From: a virus
DNA: 38,031 nt
Strand: one strand, 5' to 3'
Virus record (IMG/VR): IMGVR_UViG_3300009502_000113
Coordinates: 1 to 38,031 of that record
The notes below the pieces were generated by a model. The model searched no databases and was not told the DNA's origin. It saw only the letters and a program-made list of their open reading frames with translations. Position 1 is the stretch's first letter; each line of letters begins with the position of its first letter. The position numbers and the translations under genes are program-made. Below are positions 23,511-31,254 of this stretch, one piece after another.

Positions 23511-26500
23511 ATGGCATATAATCCAGAGGAACAGAAGTGTAATACCAACGAACTTTTTAATAATGCAGATGGAAACGATGATATTCTTTCAGATATTGAT
23601 GACGGTGATAATATAAGACACGGAATGTGGGCAATTACTCCTTATAGTGTTGAAGATGGTACTGGTGTTGTAAATGAAGTTTATGATAGGAAACTTGCAG
23701 ATGAAATCGCACCATTAATTGCAGAAAAATTTAATTTAACATTACAGTATATTGATAGTGGCGAAAATGGTGTTGCTTATGATGCTGGTAACGGTAAAGT
23801 ATTAAAAATTACTGGCGATAAAAGTGAAGCAGTTGAAAATCTTAAACTTATTGGGAAGAAATTAAATTATATTGCACAACCATATGTTGTACTCAAAATA
23901 ACTTCCAAAAACAAACAAATGCCTGAAACATATGCAATTATATTAGAAAAATTGCAGACTAATGTAAATGAATTCGAAAGACTAATCGATAGAATGAATT
24001 TTGCATTTAAAAAAATATTGGGAATTGATTATTATGATGTAATTTTACATTATACTGACCAACCAGATTTTAGTGTTGATGATGATAAGGTAAATGCTTA
24101 TTTGAAAAAAAATCCACAAGATGCCGAATTTTTTTATGGAATAGTAAGAATTGCTGAGGAATTGAAAAAATATGACATTGAAAGCGTTGACTATATCAAT
24201 CCTAAAAATCTTGGGTATAAACCAAGCGGTGCTTTAGCTTTTTTTGATGTAGGATTTGGTAGTGATGTACATACTCAAGGTAGTGTTCCAAAAGAAATGG
24301 AAATTGATGAAGACGGTAGTTCTAAATTCTCACAAACTGACTCAATTGGTAGAGACGATTTTCCTGCTTATGACCAAAATGATACATCACCCTCTATTAA
24401 AAATGATTTAAATGCAAATTCTGCAATGTATAATGAAGATTTGGAATATAATCATGCCAGTGATGCAACACAAGATGAGTATATTATCGATGAAAGAGTA
24501 TTATCCTCAATGAAAGGTAGTAGCACTGTTAATGTAAAGAAAAAATGTAGATTGGGTGGCTTGGGTAATACCAGTGCTCCTTGTAATCAAGGAGATATTG
24601 GTAATTTGGAAATTAAATCACTAAACGAAGAGGAAAATAAATTAAATTTTCCAGCAAAATATATGTCAGGTATGGAAGATGTTAATGATTTAGAAAGACT
24701 TTTATTTAACAGCGCAAATGGTAATAAAGCATATATGATAGAATGGGCAAAATCAGTTGATTTATCAGAACCTATCGATGTGTCTGTTTACCAAAGTGGT
24801 GAAGTTGTGTTTAATGATGGTCATCATAGAGTATTGGCAGCAAGATTACAGAATAAAAACGTTAATGTTAATGTAGTTAATAATAGACTAAAACCAGAAA
24901 TTTGGAAAGAATATTTAAATAGGATAAGCATGGGATATTCACCTATTGACATTAATCCAGATCGTGTAAATTTGAATTATACTGATAATTATGCAATACC
25001 TTCACCCGAATTAATGAAACGTGGTAAGGAAGAGATTACCATGAAGTCTGGTAGAAGAGAGGATTTATTTAAGTTCTATCTTGATAATGCAGAATCTAAT
25101 AATATTAACGAAGAAATTGATGCGAAAGAATTAGAAATCATTAGAAAATACTTAATCAATTATTTTGATTTGAATAATGTTATTGAACCAGCAAGCTTAC
25201 CAATTAAAGCGGGTAATGTTAGACTATATCATCAAACCGACAAAGAAAATTTCGATAATATAAAAAAAGAAAGAAAAATAAATATAAATAACTCAACAGG
25301 TAAATTAAATAAAGAGCCTACCGCTATATGGGGAAAAGTAATTACTAATTCAGATGAAAACGGCTTTTACGGTTCACCAAAAGAACGTTACACTATTGAA
25401 TATCAAATACCAAAGAATGAGGTTGTTTCAGGGATGGTTAATCGTGATGTAACTTCTGACGAAATTTTGGCTTTTCATAATCCACAATTATTTAACATTG
25501 AATATCTTGTAATGGATGATGATTATCTTCGTCAATTTATTGAAAATCCTGAAAAATTTTTAAAATATAAAGAAACATCTAACGATTCTAATGAGTATGG
25601 GTATTATTTAATTGCCAAAGCAATTATAGAGTATAATAAAAATGTTGTATCATTAAACGAAGAAATTGATGCGAATGAATTATATGGTGAGAATAGTAAT
25701 GAAAAATCTATTCAAGCAATGATAGATGGAAAGAAAAGTATTGCCTTCGTAAATTTAACACCCGAATTAAGTAATATAGTAAAAAACAATGGATATAGAA
25801 CAATTAAAGTTGACCAAAAACCCAATCAAGAGCTTAACATGCACATTGTCTACTATAATGATGCATTAAATAGAGAAAGAGCAATGAGATTATACGATAT
25901 TGCTAGAAGTCGTGAAGGATATTTAAAAGCATACTCACCTAACGAAGAAAGAGAAATTGGTAATCTACTTGGATATACTGAAAATTCAATTGAAAATCAT
26001 ATAAAAAATAAATTTGATAAGAAAATACCCGAAGTACCTGTAATGCCCGAAAAATCACCAGAAGATTTCGATTTAGATGAAAATATTGAAACTGAGAATG
26101 AAATAGAGTTTACAAACGATGCTTTATTAAACACATTTTTAAATAAGTTAAATCAAAAAGAGCCATTACAAAGAAACCCGTTCATACGTAGAGAATTAAT
26201 GTATGGTGAAAAGGGTTCTTTAGAATTTTCTAGATTTGATAAAGAAAATACCAACGAAATTGAATTATCCGATATTGTTGCTTATGAAAAATCGCAGGGT
26301 GTTGGCAGCTCAATGATGAAAGATATTATTGATGTTGCAGATGAAATGAATGTTAAATTAACGTTAACAGCAAAACCATTTGGTAATGATCCCAATGGAT
26401 TAAAATTATTTCCATTAATAAATTTTTATAAAAAGTTTGGATTTGTTGCTGATTTAAGTATCTTTGACGGGGAATTTGAAACAGAAGAAGAATATCTTAA

Positions 26501-28307
26501 TTATGTTAGAGAATATCCTGACGAGGGTTTTGATATGTATAGAGAACCAAATGGAATAAATGAAATGATTAACGAAGCAGAAATAATGTCACTACAGGAT
26601 TTACCTTTTAAGAGTGAAATAGAAAGCCTTGGAGGACAGATACTTAGCGTAGGTGGTGCGGTGCTTTTGGATAAAACGGGCTTATTTTCACAAATATTTG
26701 GCAGACCACCATATTATAGTTTTGAAAATACAATATATCCTTTTGATAAAGTAAAAACAATGGGTGAGTTTATTTACTTGTTAAGTAAAGATGTTGTTGA
26801 AAGTCCTGCTGAGTTCTATAAAAGCAATTTAAAGGGCGATATTGACACTTATAAAGAAATAAAGGGATTGAACGCTGCATTTGAAATGGATAGCACAAAT
26901 CCAATCGCAGCTAGGTCGGTTGCCCATAATATGTATCTCTATTCACCGCAATCATTACAGAGTCAAATAATTCCTAATACTGTACAAAGAGCAGCACAAG
27001 AATTGTTACAGGGTAAATATCCTAAGAATAGTATTGAATTGGCTGTTAATGGAAATGATTTAATTAATGCTGGTTTAAAGGGCAAAGAAATTGGTGATAT
27101 GCAAAAATCTTTATTACTTAAAGTTTATGGAGATAAGGTTAAGAATGATAAAGAAGAATTATTAGGTTTAGTTGGTGGAAATGAAGATAGTGAACCAATT
27201 GACGAAGCAAAAAATAAATGGGTTAACTATAAATATGATGGTGAACCATTTTATTTTGATCCAGAAACATTATCGGATGCTAAGTGGCAAGTATTAACAA
27301 ATCTTTTAACTAAAATGGGTTGGCAAGCAAGACCATATATTGAGTGGAAAAAATACTTTCTTGAGAAAGGTGCTGGAACAATACCAAATGATATACTTAG
27401 AAATACTGATTCAAGTGATTCAACTAAAATTGCTGCAATAAAAAAAGTGATAACTCCAAATAAAAAGCCAAGTGAAAGTCAAAATATTATTACAAAGGCT
27501 AAGAGATATTTTGGTATGACTAATATGTTTAGTGAAGCAGGATATCTTTTACAGGATGGTACAATGTTGAACTTCTCTGGTCAGAAATTTGGCGGATCAC
27601 CAAATAGGCGTGATATGGATCATAGAGAAGTAAATATTATTGACACTGACATGGTTGAATTTATGGCATTAGGTAACATTAGAATGCAAAGCTATGGATT
27701 TGAATTAACCCAAGAACCAACTAGGGAACAAATTAATACGTTAAGACGTTTTATTGGTAGTAAAAATGGTGAAGTAACAGTTGATTTTTCTAAAAAGGGT
27801 CAATACAGTGTTGAACATTCTGTTGAGTATCAAAGTGGCACAAATGTGAGTAGGATTCTTAATGATATTGTTAATTATTATAGAACAGGTATTAAACCAA
27901 TTTCTAAACCAAATTTAACGGAAGAAATAAATAACGTACTTTACAGTGCAGTTGTTCTTGATGAGCAATCACGAGCTAAATTGCTTAAAGTTTTTAGATT
28001 AATGATTCCAGAGGGTTGGGAAGTTCTTGCAGATCACATGACCATTAATTTAGGTGCAATTAAACCTCAATTTAAAGATGATTTGGGTGATGTGGTGGAC
28101 TTATCTGTTCTTGATTATGCAATTGATGATAAAGTCATGGCTGTTGGTGTTGAAGGATACCCAACAACGAATGCTAAGGCACATATAACTATAGCTGTAA
28201 ATAGAAGTGCTGGTGGTAAGCCAGTAATGTCAAACAATTTAACTGATTGGAAAGAAATTAACTTTAAAATAGAATTAAAAGGAATAATAACCGAAATTAA
28301 AAAATAA
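23511..28307 (+). CDS. Large polyvalent protein with multiple effector-like domains, 1598 aa
   Basis: Domains by eye, in order: ~75-185 kinase-like fold (SGENGVAYDAGNGKVLKI); ~385-470 ParB-like domain (DGHHR ~436-440); ~563-683 ADP-ribosyltransferase-like (RLYHQT); ~725-845 unknown (REGYLKAYSPNEEREIGNLL); ~866-985 GNAT-like (QGVGSSMMKDI, FYKKFGFV); ~1027-1223 degenerate CCA/tRNA nucleotidyltransferase-like (GGQILSVGGAVLLD, VNGNDLINAGLKGKEIGDMQ); ~1340-1460 a domain common in polyvalent proteins (AGYLLQDGTMLNFSG, DHREV); ~1480-1598 2H phosphoesterase-like (HMTIN ~1507, HITIA ~1557). Six (L/I)xE sites lie in linkers: LNE 371-373, INE 532-534, LNE 715-717, INE 1020-1022, IDE 1230-1232, LTE 1469-1471. 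It is probably packaged and cut apart. Individual domain calls are tentative. Confidence 0.75.
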   Translation: MAYNPEEQKCNTNELFNNADGNDDILSDIDDGDNIRHGMWAITPYSVEDGTGVVNEVYDRKLADEIAPLIAEKFNLTLQYIDSGENGVAYDAGNGKVLKITGDKSEAVENLKLIGKKLNYIAQPYVVLKITSKNKQMPETYAIILEKLQTNVNEFERLIDRMNFAFKKILGIDYYDVILHYTDQPDFSVDDDKVNAYLKKNPQDAEFFYGIVRIAEELKKYDIESVDYINPKNLGYKPSGALAFFDVGFGSDVHTQGSVPKEMEIDEDGSSKFSQTDSIGRDDFPAYDQNDTSPSIKNDLNANSAMYNEDLEYNHASDATQDEYIIDERVLSSMKGSSTVNVKKKCRLGGLGNTSAPCNQGDIGNLEIKSLNEEENKLNFPAKYMSGMEDVNDLERLLFNSANGNKAYMIEWAKSVDLSEPIDVSVYQSGEVVFNDGHHRVLAARLQNKNVNVNVVNNRLKPEIWKEYLNRISMGYSPIDINPDRVNLNYTDNYAIPSPELMKRGKEEITMKSGRREDLFKFYLDNAESNNINEEIDAKELEIIRKYLINYFDLNNVIEPASLPIKAGNVRLYHQTDKENFDNIKKERKININNSTGKLNKEPTAIWGKVITNSDENGFYGSPKERYTIEYQIPKNEVVSGMVNRDVTSDEILAFHNPQLFNIEYLVMDDDYLRQFIENPEKFLKYKETSNDSNEYGYYLIAKAIIEYNKNVVSLNEEIDANELYGENSNEKSIQAMIDGKKSIAFVNLTPELSNIVKNNGYRTIKVDQKPNQELNMHIVYYNDALNRERAMRLYDIARSREGYLKAYSPNEEREIGNLLGYTENSIENHIKNKFDKKIPEVPVMPEKSPEDFDLDENIETENEIEFTNDALLNTFLNKLNQKEPLQRNPFIRRELMYGEKGSLEFSRFDKENTNEIELSDIVAYEKSQGVGSSMMKDIIDVADEMNVKLTLTAKPFGNDPNGLKLFPLINFYKKFGFVADLSIFDGEFETEEEYLNYVREYPDEGFDMYREPNGINEMINEAEIMSLQDLPFKSEIESLGGQILSVGGAVLLDKTGLFSQIFGRPPYYSFENTIYPFDKVKTMGEFIYLLSKDVVESPAEFYKSNLKGDIDTYKEIKGLNAAFEMDSTNPIAARSVAHNMYLYSPQSLQSQIIPNTVQRAAQELLQGKYPKNSIELAVNGNDLINAGLKGKEIGDMQKSLLLKVYGDKVKNDKEELLGLVGGNEDSEPIDEAKNKWVNYKYDGEPFYFDPETLSDAKWQVLTNLLTKMGWQARPYIEWKKYFLEKGAGTIPNDILRNTDSSDSTKIAAIKKVITPNKKPSESQNIITKAKRYFGMTNMFSEAGYLLQDGTMLNFSGQKFGGSPNRRDMDHREVNIIDTDMVEFMALGNIRMQSYGFELTQEPTREQINTLRRFIGSKNGEVTVDFSKKGQYSVEHSVEYQSGTNVSRILNDIVNYYRTGIKPISKPNLTEEINNVLYSAVVLDEQSRAKLLKVFRLMIPEGWEVLADHMTINLGAIKPQFKDDLGDVVDLSVLDYAIDDKVMAVGVEGYPTTNAKAHITIAVNRSAGGKPVMSNNLTDWKEINFKIELKGIITEIKK

Positions 28308-28310
28308 AAC

Positions 28311-28844
28311 ATGAATGAAGAACTTATTGAAAAAATAAATATTGATACTGAAAAAAGTAAACCAAGTGAATTCTTATTTAAAGAATTAATGACAAATCTG
28401 GGTTATAGGTGCTATGATGCAACCAAAAACCAAAACATGAAAGAACACTGGGATGTGTTAGCGGTTAAAGATACTGAAAGGGGAAGTATTTTTAAACGTA
28501 TTGATGTTAAAAGTAATAAGGAATCACATAAAGAAGGATATACGTGGGTGGAACTGCAAAATGTTAGGGGTGATATCGGTTGGCTATATTCCGAAGAAAT
28601 GGATATTATTGCTTTTGAAAGGGACGATTGTTTTGAATTGGTTATGAGAGATAAACTGGCAATATTTATTAATGAAAGGATAGTGCAGGCTGACCTAGAA
28701 GACGAAAATGGAAATATTGTATATCAAGATAAAACCAATCTAGGTTTTTATAGAAGATATAGAAGAGGTGGTCGCAATGATAGAACTGTCAAAGCATCTT
28801 TCAGTGATTTTAATGGTTTAATTTATAAAAGAATATATAAGTAA
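28311..28844 (+). CDS. PD-(D/E)XK-like nuclease, 177 aa
   Basis: Residues ~15-95 resemble the restriction-endonuclease-like fold: a helix (SEFLFKELMTNLGY), a strand with D48 in HWDVLAV, a strand with D65-x-K67 in KRIDVKSNK, then WVELQNVRGDIGWLY. D48, D65 and K67 would form the metal-binding active site. The C-terminal ~75 residues are basic (YRRYRRGGRNDR) and may bind nucleic acid. It starts 3 nt after the polyvalent gene and its stop overlaps the next ATG by one base (TAATG). It could act on host DNA or RNA after injection, or in phage DNA processing. The fold is called from the motif pattern alone. Confidence 0.6.
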   Translation: MNEELIEKINIDTEKSKPSEFLFKELMTNLGYRCYDATKNQNMKEHWDVLAVKDTERGSIFKRIDVKSNKESHKEGYTWVELQNVRGDIGWLYSEEMDIIAFERDDCFELVMRDKLAIFINERIVQADLEDENGNIVYQDKTNLGFYRRYRRGGRNDRTVKASFSDFNGLIYKRIYK

Positions 28845-29413
28845 TGGATATGATAAAAAGACTGATTTGCTGCGACTTAGACGGAACATTAATGGCTACA
28901 CCTGAGCCACAAGAAGGCATGAAAATTTGGAAAGAGAAAACTGGTCAGGATTATCCGTTTAAAGGTTGGTGGAGTAAACCTGAGTCTTTAGACTTAAATG
29001 TGTTTGACATTAAACCATTTGAGGGTGTGTTAAATTTAGTAAGAATGGAGAAAAAATCTCCAGATACGTATGTTATTATTCTAACATCACGAATGGAGAG
29101 ATTGCGTCCTTACGTACAAGCCGTTTTGGATGCAAACGATATTAAGGTTGATAGGCTTGACATGAAAACAATCGAAAAATCTAAAGGAGAAAAAGTTCTT
29201 GATTATATTAAGGAGTTTCCAGATTTAGAAGAAATCGATGTTTATGATGATAGAGATAGTGATATCGATGCATATAAACGAGTCCAATCTGCAATTCCAG
29301 AAAAAATTAAATTTAGAATTTTTCGTGCAAATAGTGGTCAATTAAGTTTAGTTGAATCTGAAAATAAATTAATTAACATAATCAACGAAGAAATTTTAAG
29401 TTTAATGAAATAA
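28844..29413 (+). CDS. HAD-family phosphatase, Swiss-Army-knife RNA-repair type, 189 aa
   Basis: HAD motif I is DLDGT with D11 and D13. Motif II is in IILTSRMER. A DVYDDRDSD stretch near ~140 provides the final acidic metal-binding residues. The segment with TPEPQEGMKIW and, further on, WWSKPESL matches the HAD_SAK type, which is linked to RNA repair. The likely reaction is removal of a terminal phosphate from RNA or a small phospho-substrate. It lies next to the polyvalent protein whose last domain looks like a 2H phosphoesterase, so joint RNA end-healing is plausible. The start at 28844 overlaps the upstream stop by one base; M3 at 28850 is an alternative. Confidence 0.7.
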   Translation: MDMIKRLICCDLDGTLMATPEPQEGMKIWKEKTGQDYPFKGWWSKPESLDLNVFDIKPFEGVLNLVRMEKKSPDTYVIILTSRMERLRPYVQAVLDANDIKVDRLDMKTIEKSKGEKVLDYIKEFPDLEEIDVYDDRDSDIDAYKRVQSAIPEKIKFRIFRANSGQLSLVESENKLINIINEEILSLMK

Positions 29414-29769
29414 TGAAAAAAATTTTAATTGTGGATGATAATAAAATTAATATTAAAATATTAAATTTAATGTTAAACGAAATGAATGTCGAGATTCATT
29501 ATGCTATGAACGGTATTAAAGCCATTGATATTTGTAGATTAAATCCAGATATTTCATTGGTATTAATGGATATTCGCATGCCAATAATGAGTGGTGATGA
29601 GGCTGCTGCAATAATAAAAGAAGAAAATTCGGAAATTAAAATATTTGCAATTACTGCTGGATGTATTGCAATTTTGAGTACGGATAATGAAAATATTTTC
29701 GATGAAATTTTTCAAATACCATTTAATTTTGAATATCTAAAGAAAATGATAAAAGAAACAGTATTTTAA
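29413..29769 (+). CDS. Stand-alone CheY-like receiver domain with lost lysine, 118 aa
   Basis: The receiver fold is clear: acidic pair D8-D9 (LIVDDN), phosphorylation site D53 in LMDIRMP, and switch residue T81 in AITAG. The conserved Lys before Pro in the last loop (KPF) is replaced by Ile102 (IPF). Without that lysine, phosphorylation chemistry or signalling is usually impaired, so it may work as a decoy, a binding module, or with altered switching. There is no output domain. Its ATG overlaps the preceding stop by one base (TAATG), so it is the fourth gene of a tightly coupled run. Receiver domains are uncommon in phages. Confidence 0.8.
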   Translation: MKKILIVDDNKINIKILNLMLNEMNVEIHYAMNGIKAIDICRLNPDISLVLMDIRMPIMSGDEAAAIIKEENSEIKIFAITAGCIAILSTDNENIFDEIFQIPFNFEYLKKMIKETVF

Positions 29770-29786
29770 TGGAAATTAAAACTAAC

Positions 29787-29795
29787 GTATTTATA
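29787..29795 (+). promoter_or_regulatory. GTATTTATA putative phage late promoter
   Basis: The motif ends 14 nt before the ATG of the endonuclease remnant at 29810. It may now serve the ParB-like gene that follows. Confidence 0.55.
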
Positions 29796-29809
29796 TAAAA
29801 ATTAATGTA

Positions 29810-29929
29810 ATGGGAGTTAGATCAACAAAAGAAAATTTTAATGCAAAATCCCTTATAATTCATGGAGATAAGTTTAACTATTCTTTGGTTGAATATGGTG
29901 GGTACGATAATAAGGTAAAAATAATTTAA
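29810..29929 (+). pseudogene. Remnant of a DUF723-type homing endonuclease, 39 aa
   Basis: The short ORF encodes one truncated copy of the repeat seen in the endonuclease at 36793: AKSLIIHGDKFNYSLVEYGG then NKVKII and a stop. It aligns with KKARLVHGDKYGYSLVEYVG of that protein. The repeat stops just before where the Cys/His residues would follow, and the nuclease domain is missing. I read it as the scar of an older homing insertion between the receiver gene and the ParB-like gene. It may still be translated from its late-type promoter. Confidence 0.75.
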
Positions 29930-29944
29930 AAAAAGACAAATGAT

Positions 29945-30754
29945 ATGAGCAGAATCTCACCAAATTATTTACCACAGTTAATTGCACCAATAGATAAAAT
30001 ACTTGAGGAAGTATCTAATAGTGATGTTGAGTATGAATATATTCAAATGAATCCAAATGATTTAAAGGCATCTCAACCATTTACTTTGTCTGATGATGTT
30101 TATACTTCGGTGTTAGATGATATGCACCCAATATGGATTGATAACGATTTAAACATAATTGATGGTCATCATAAATGGATCAAGTCTCTGACTAGCAATA
30201 ATTTAATTCTTGTAGTTAAACTAAATGTGGAGTTCAAAGATGCTTGTAGACTTTTAAATAAAATACAAGACATATATGAATATGAACAACACCAAGGATT
30301 AGAAGAAGTTGAGATGCAAGATACAATAAATTATTATGGTGATGATGAGAATCAATTTTTAAATGCATTGGAAGAAGATAACAATAATATTGAATATGAA
30401 ACACCAAATACTAATCAACAAACAATTGTTGGTTATAGAAAAGACCCAATTAAAGAAAATTCATCGGTTGGTAATTTTTTCACTTTAAACCCCGTTAATG
30501 GATATAGTAAATATCAGATTGATTTTGATAATCTTCTCGATACAAATGCACTTGGCGTAACATATAAAGATAGTCAAGAACCTGTTGATATTTTAGCAAA
30601 AATATGGTTTCCACATGTAAATTTCGAAAAAATAAGCAAACAATATGATATACCAGTAAACAATCTAAAGAACAAGGCAATTGCAGAAAAGGCAATGACT
30701 TTGGGTTACGATGGCGTAAAATATGGTGATAAATTAATTCAAGGATTAAAATAA
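29945..30754 (+). CDS. ParB-like plus ADP-ribosyltransferase-like protein, 269 aa
   Basis: Residues ~35-95 have a ParB/Srx-like core ending in IDGHHKWI (~74-81), the same DGHH motif as in the polyvalent protein. A linker of ~60 acidic and Asn-rich residues follows. Residues ~170-269 resemble an ADP-ribosyltransferase-like domain of phage and polyvalent proteins: VGNFFTLNP, YQIDFDNLLDT, then EKAMTLGYDGVKYGDKLI at the C terminus. The catalytic residues cannot be assigned by eye. It appears to be a small sibling of the 1598-aa protein, so both may be host-takeover factors. The ATG follows an A-rich leader only 15 nt after the endonuclease remnant. Confidence 0.55.
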   Translation: MSRISPNYLPQLIAPIDKILEEVSNSDVEYEYIQMNPNDLKASQPFTLSDDVYTSVLDDMHPIWIDNDLNIIDGHHKWIKSLTSNNLILVVKLNVEFKDACRLLNKIQDIYEYEQHQGLEEVEMQDTINYYGDDENQFLNALEEDNNNIEYETPNTNQQTIVGYRKDPIKENSSVGNFFTLNPVNGYSKYQIDFDNLLDTNALGVTYKDSQEPVDILAKIWFPHVNFEKISKQYDIPVNNLKNKAIAEKAMTLGYDGVKYGDKLIQGLK

Positions 30755-30762
30755 TTAAAACT

Positions 30763-31104
30763 ATGAGCATATACAAAATAACAAACATTACCAATTACTT
30801 AGGTAAACGTGATTACAAATTTAATTCAAATTTAGATATTGAATTTGTGGATAATATGGTAAAAAAAACCATTACATTAAAACCAAACGATAGTGCATAT
30901 TTATCGATTGCGGGGTTACCATTATCTGTACATAAATTAAGGGTTAAAAATTTAATAACCGTTTCAGAGGTAAATGATTTTCCAGTGAATGAAGCTTTTA
31001 GTGAAGTAGCGCCAAAGCCAGAAAATACGATTGCTACTCCAGTGGAAATAAAAAAAGAGGAAGAAAAAAAAATTGAAAAAAAAGTAACGGAGAAGAAAGA
31101 ATAA
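30763..31104 (+). CDS. Conserved small phage protein with charged tail, 113 aa
   Basis: Residues 1-65 (YKITNITNYLGKRDYKFN, VDNMVKKTITLKPND, LPLSVHKLRVKNLITVSEV) form a beta-rich domain I recall from other T4-like phages of uncultured origin, function unknown. Residues ~85-113 are a Lys/Glu-rich low-complexity tail (KKEEEKKIEKKVTEKKE) and may be a coiled or flexible extension. It ends before a strong terminator. A head or neck component is likely but unproven. Confidence 0.55.
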   Translation: MSIYKITNITNYLGKRDYKFNSNLDIEFVDNMVKKTITLKPNDSAYLSIAGLPLSVHKLRVKNLITVSEVNDFPVNEAFSEVAPKPENTIATPVEIKKEEEKKIEKKVTEKKE

Positions 31105-31139
31105 TTCAAATAAAAATTAATTGAATAGCAGATAAATTT

Positions 31140-31164
31140 AAGCCAACATTTTGTTGGCTTTTTT
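31140..31164 (+). terminator. Rho-independent-type terminator
   Basis: A perfect 9-bp stem AAGCCAACA/TGTTGGCTT with a 3-nt loop, followed by T residues. It ends the accessory block 35 nt after the 113-aa gene. The 150-nt gap also holds the promoter-like site at 31207. Confidence 0.9.
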
Positions 31165-31206
31165 AATAAATAATTTTTTAAAATTCAAGATTTTCATTTC
31201 ATTTAC

Positions 31207-31215
31207 GTATTTAAT
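31207..31215 (+). promoter_or_regulatory. GTATTTAAT, variant late-promoter motif
   Basis: It matches GTATTTA and then diverges. It ends 39 nt before the glycosyltransferase ATG at 31255 and follows the terminator. Confidence 0.4.
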
Positions 31216-31254
31216 AATAAATTACATTATTTTATAATATTTTATAAGTAAAAC

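Noticed and set aside
29413-29769. Receiver domain as part of a phage two-component system
   Set aside because: No histidine kinase or output domain is present next to it.
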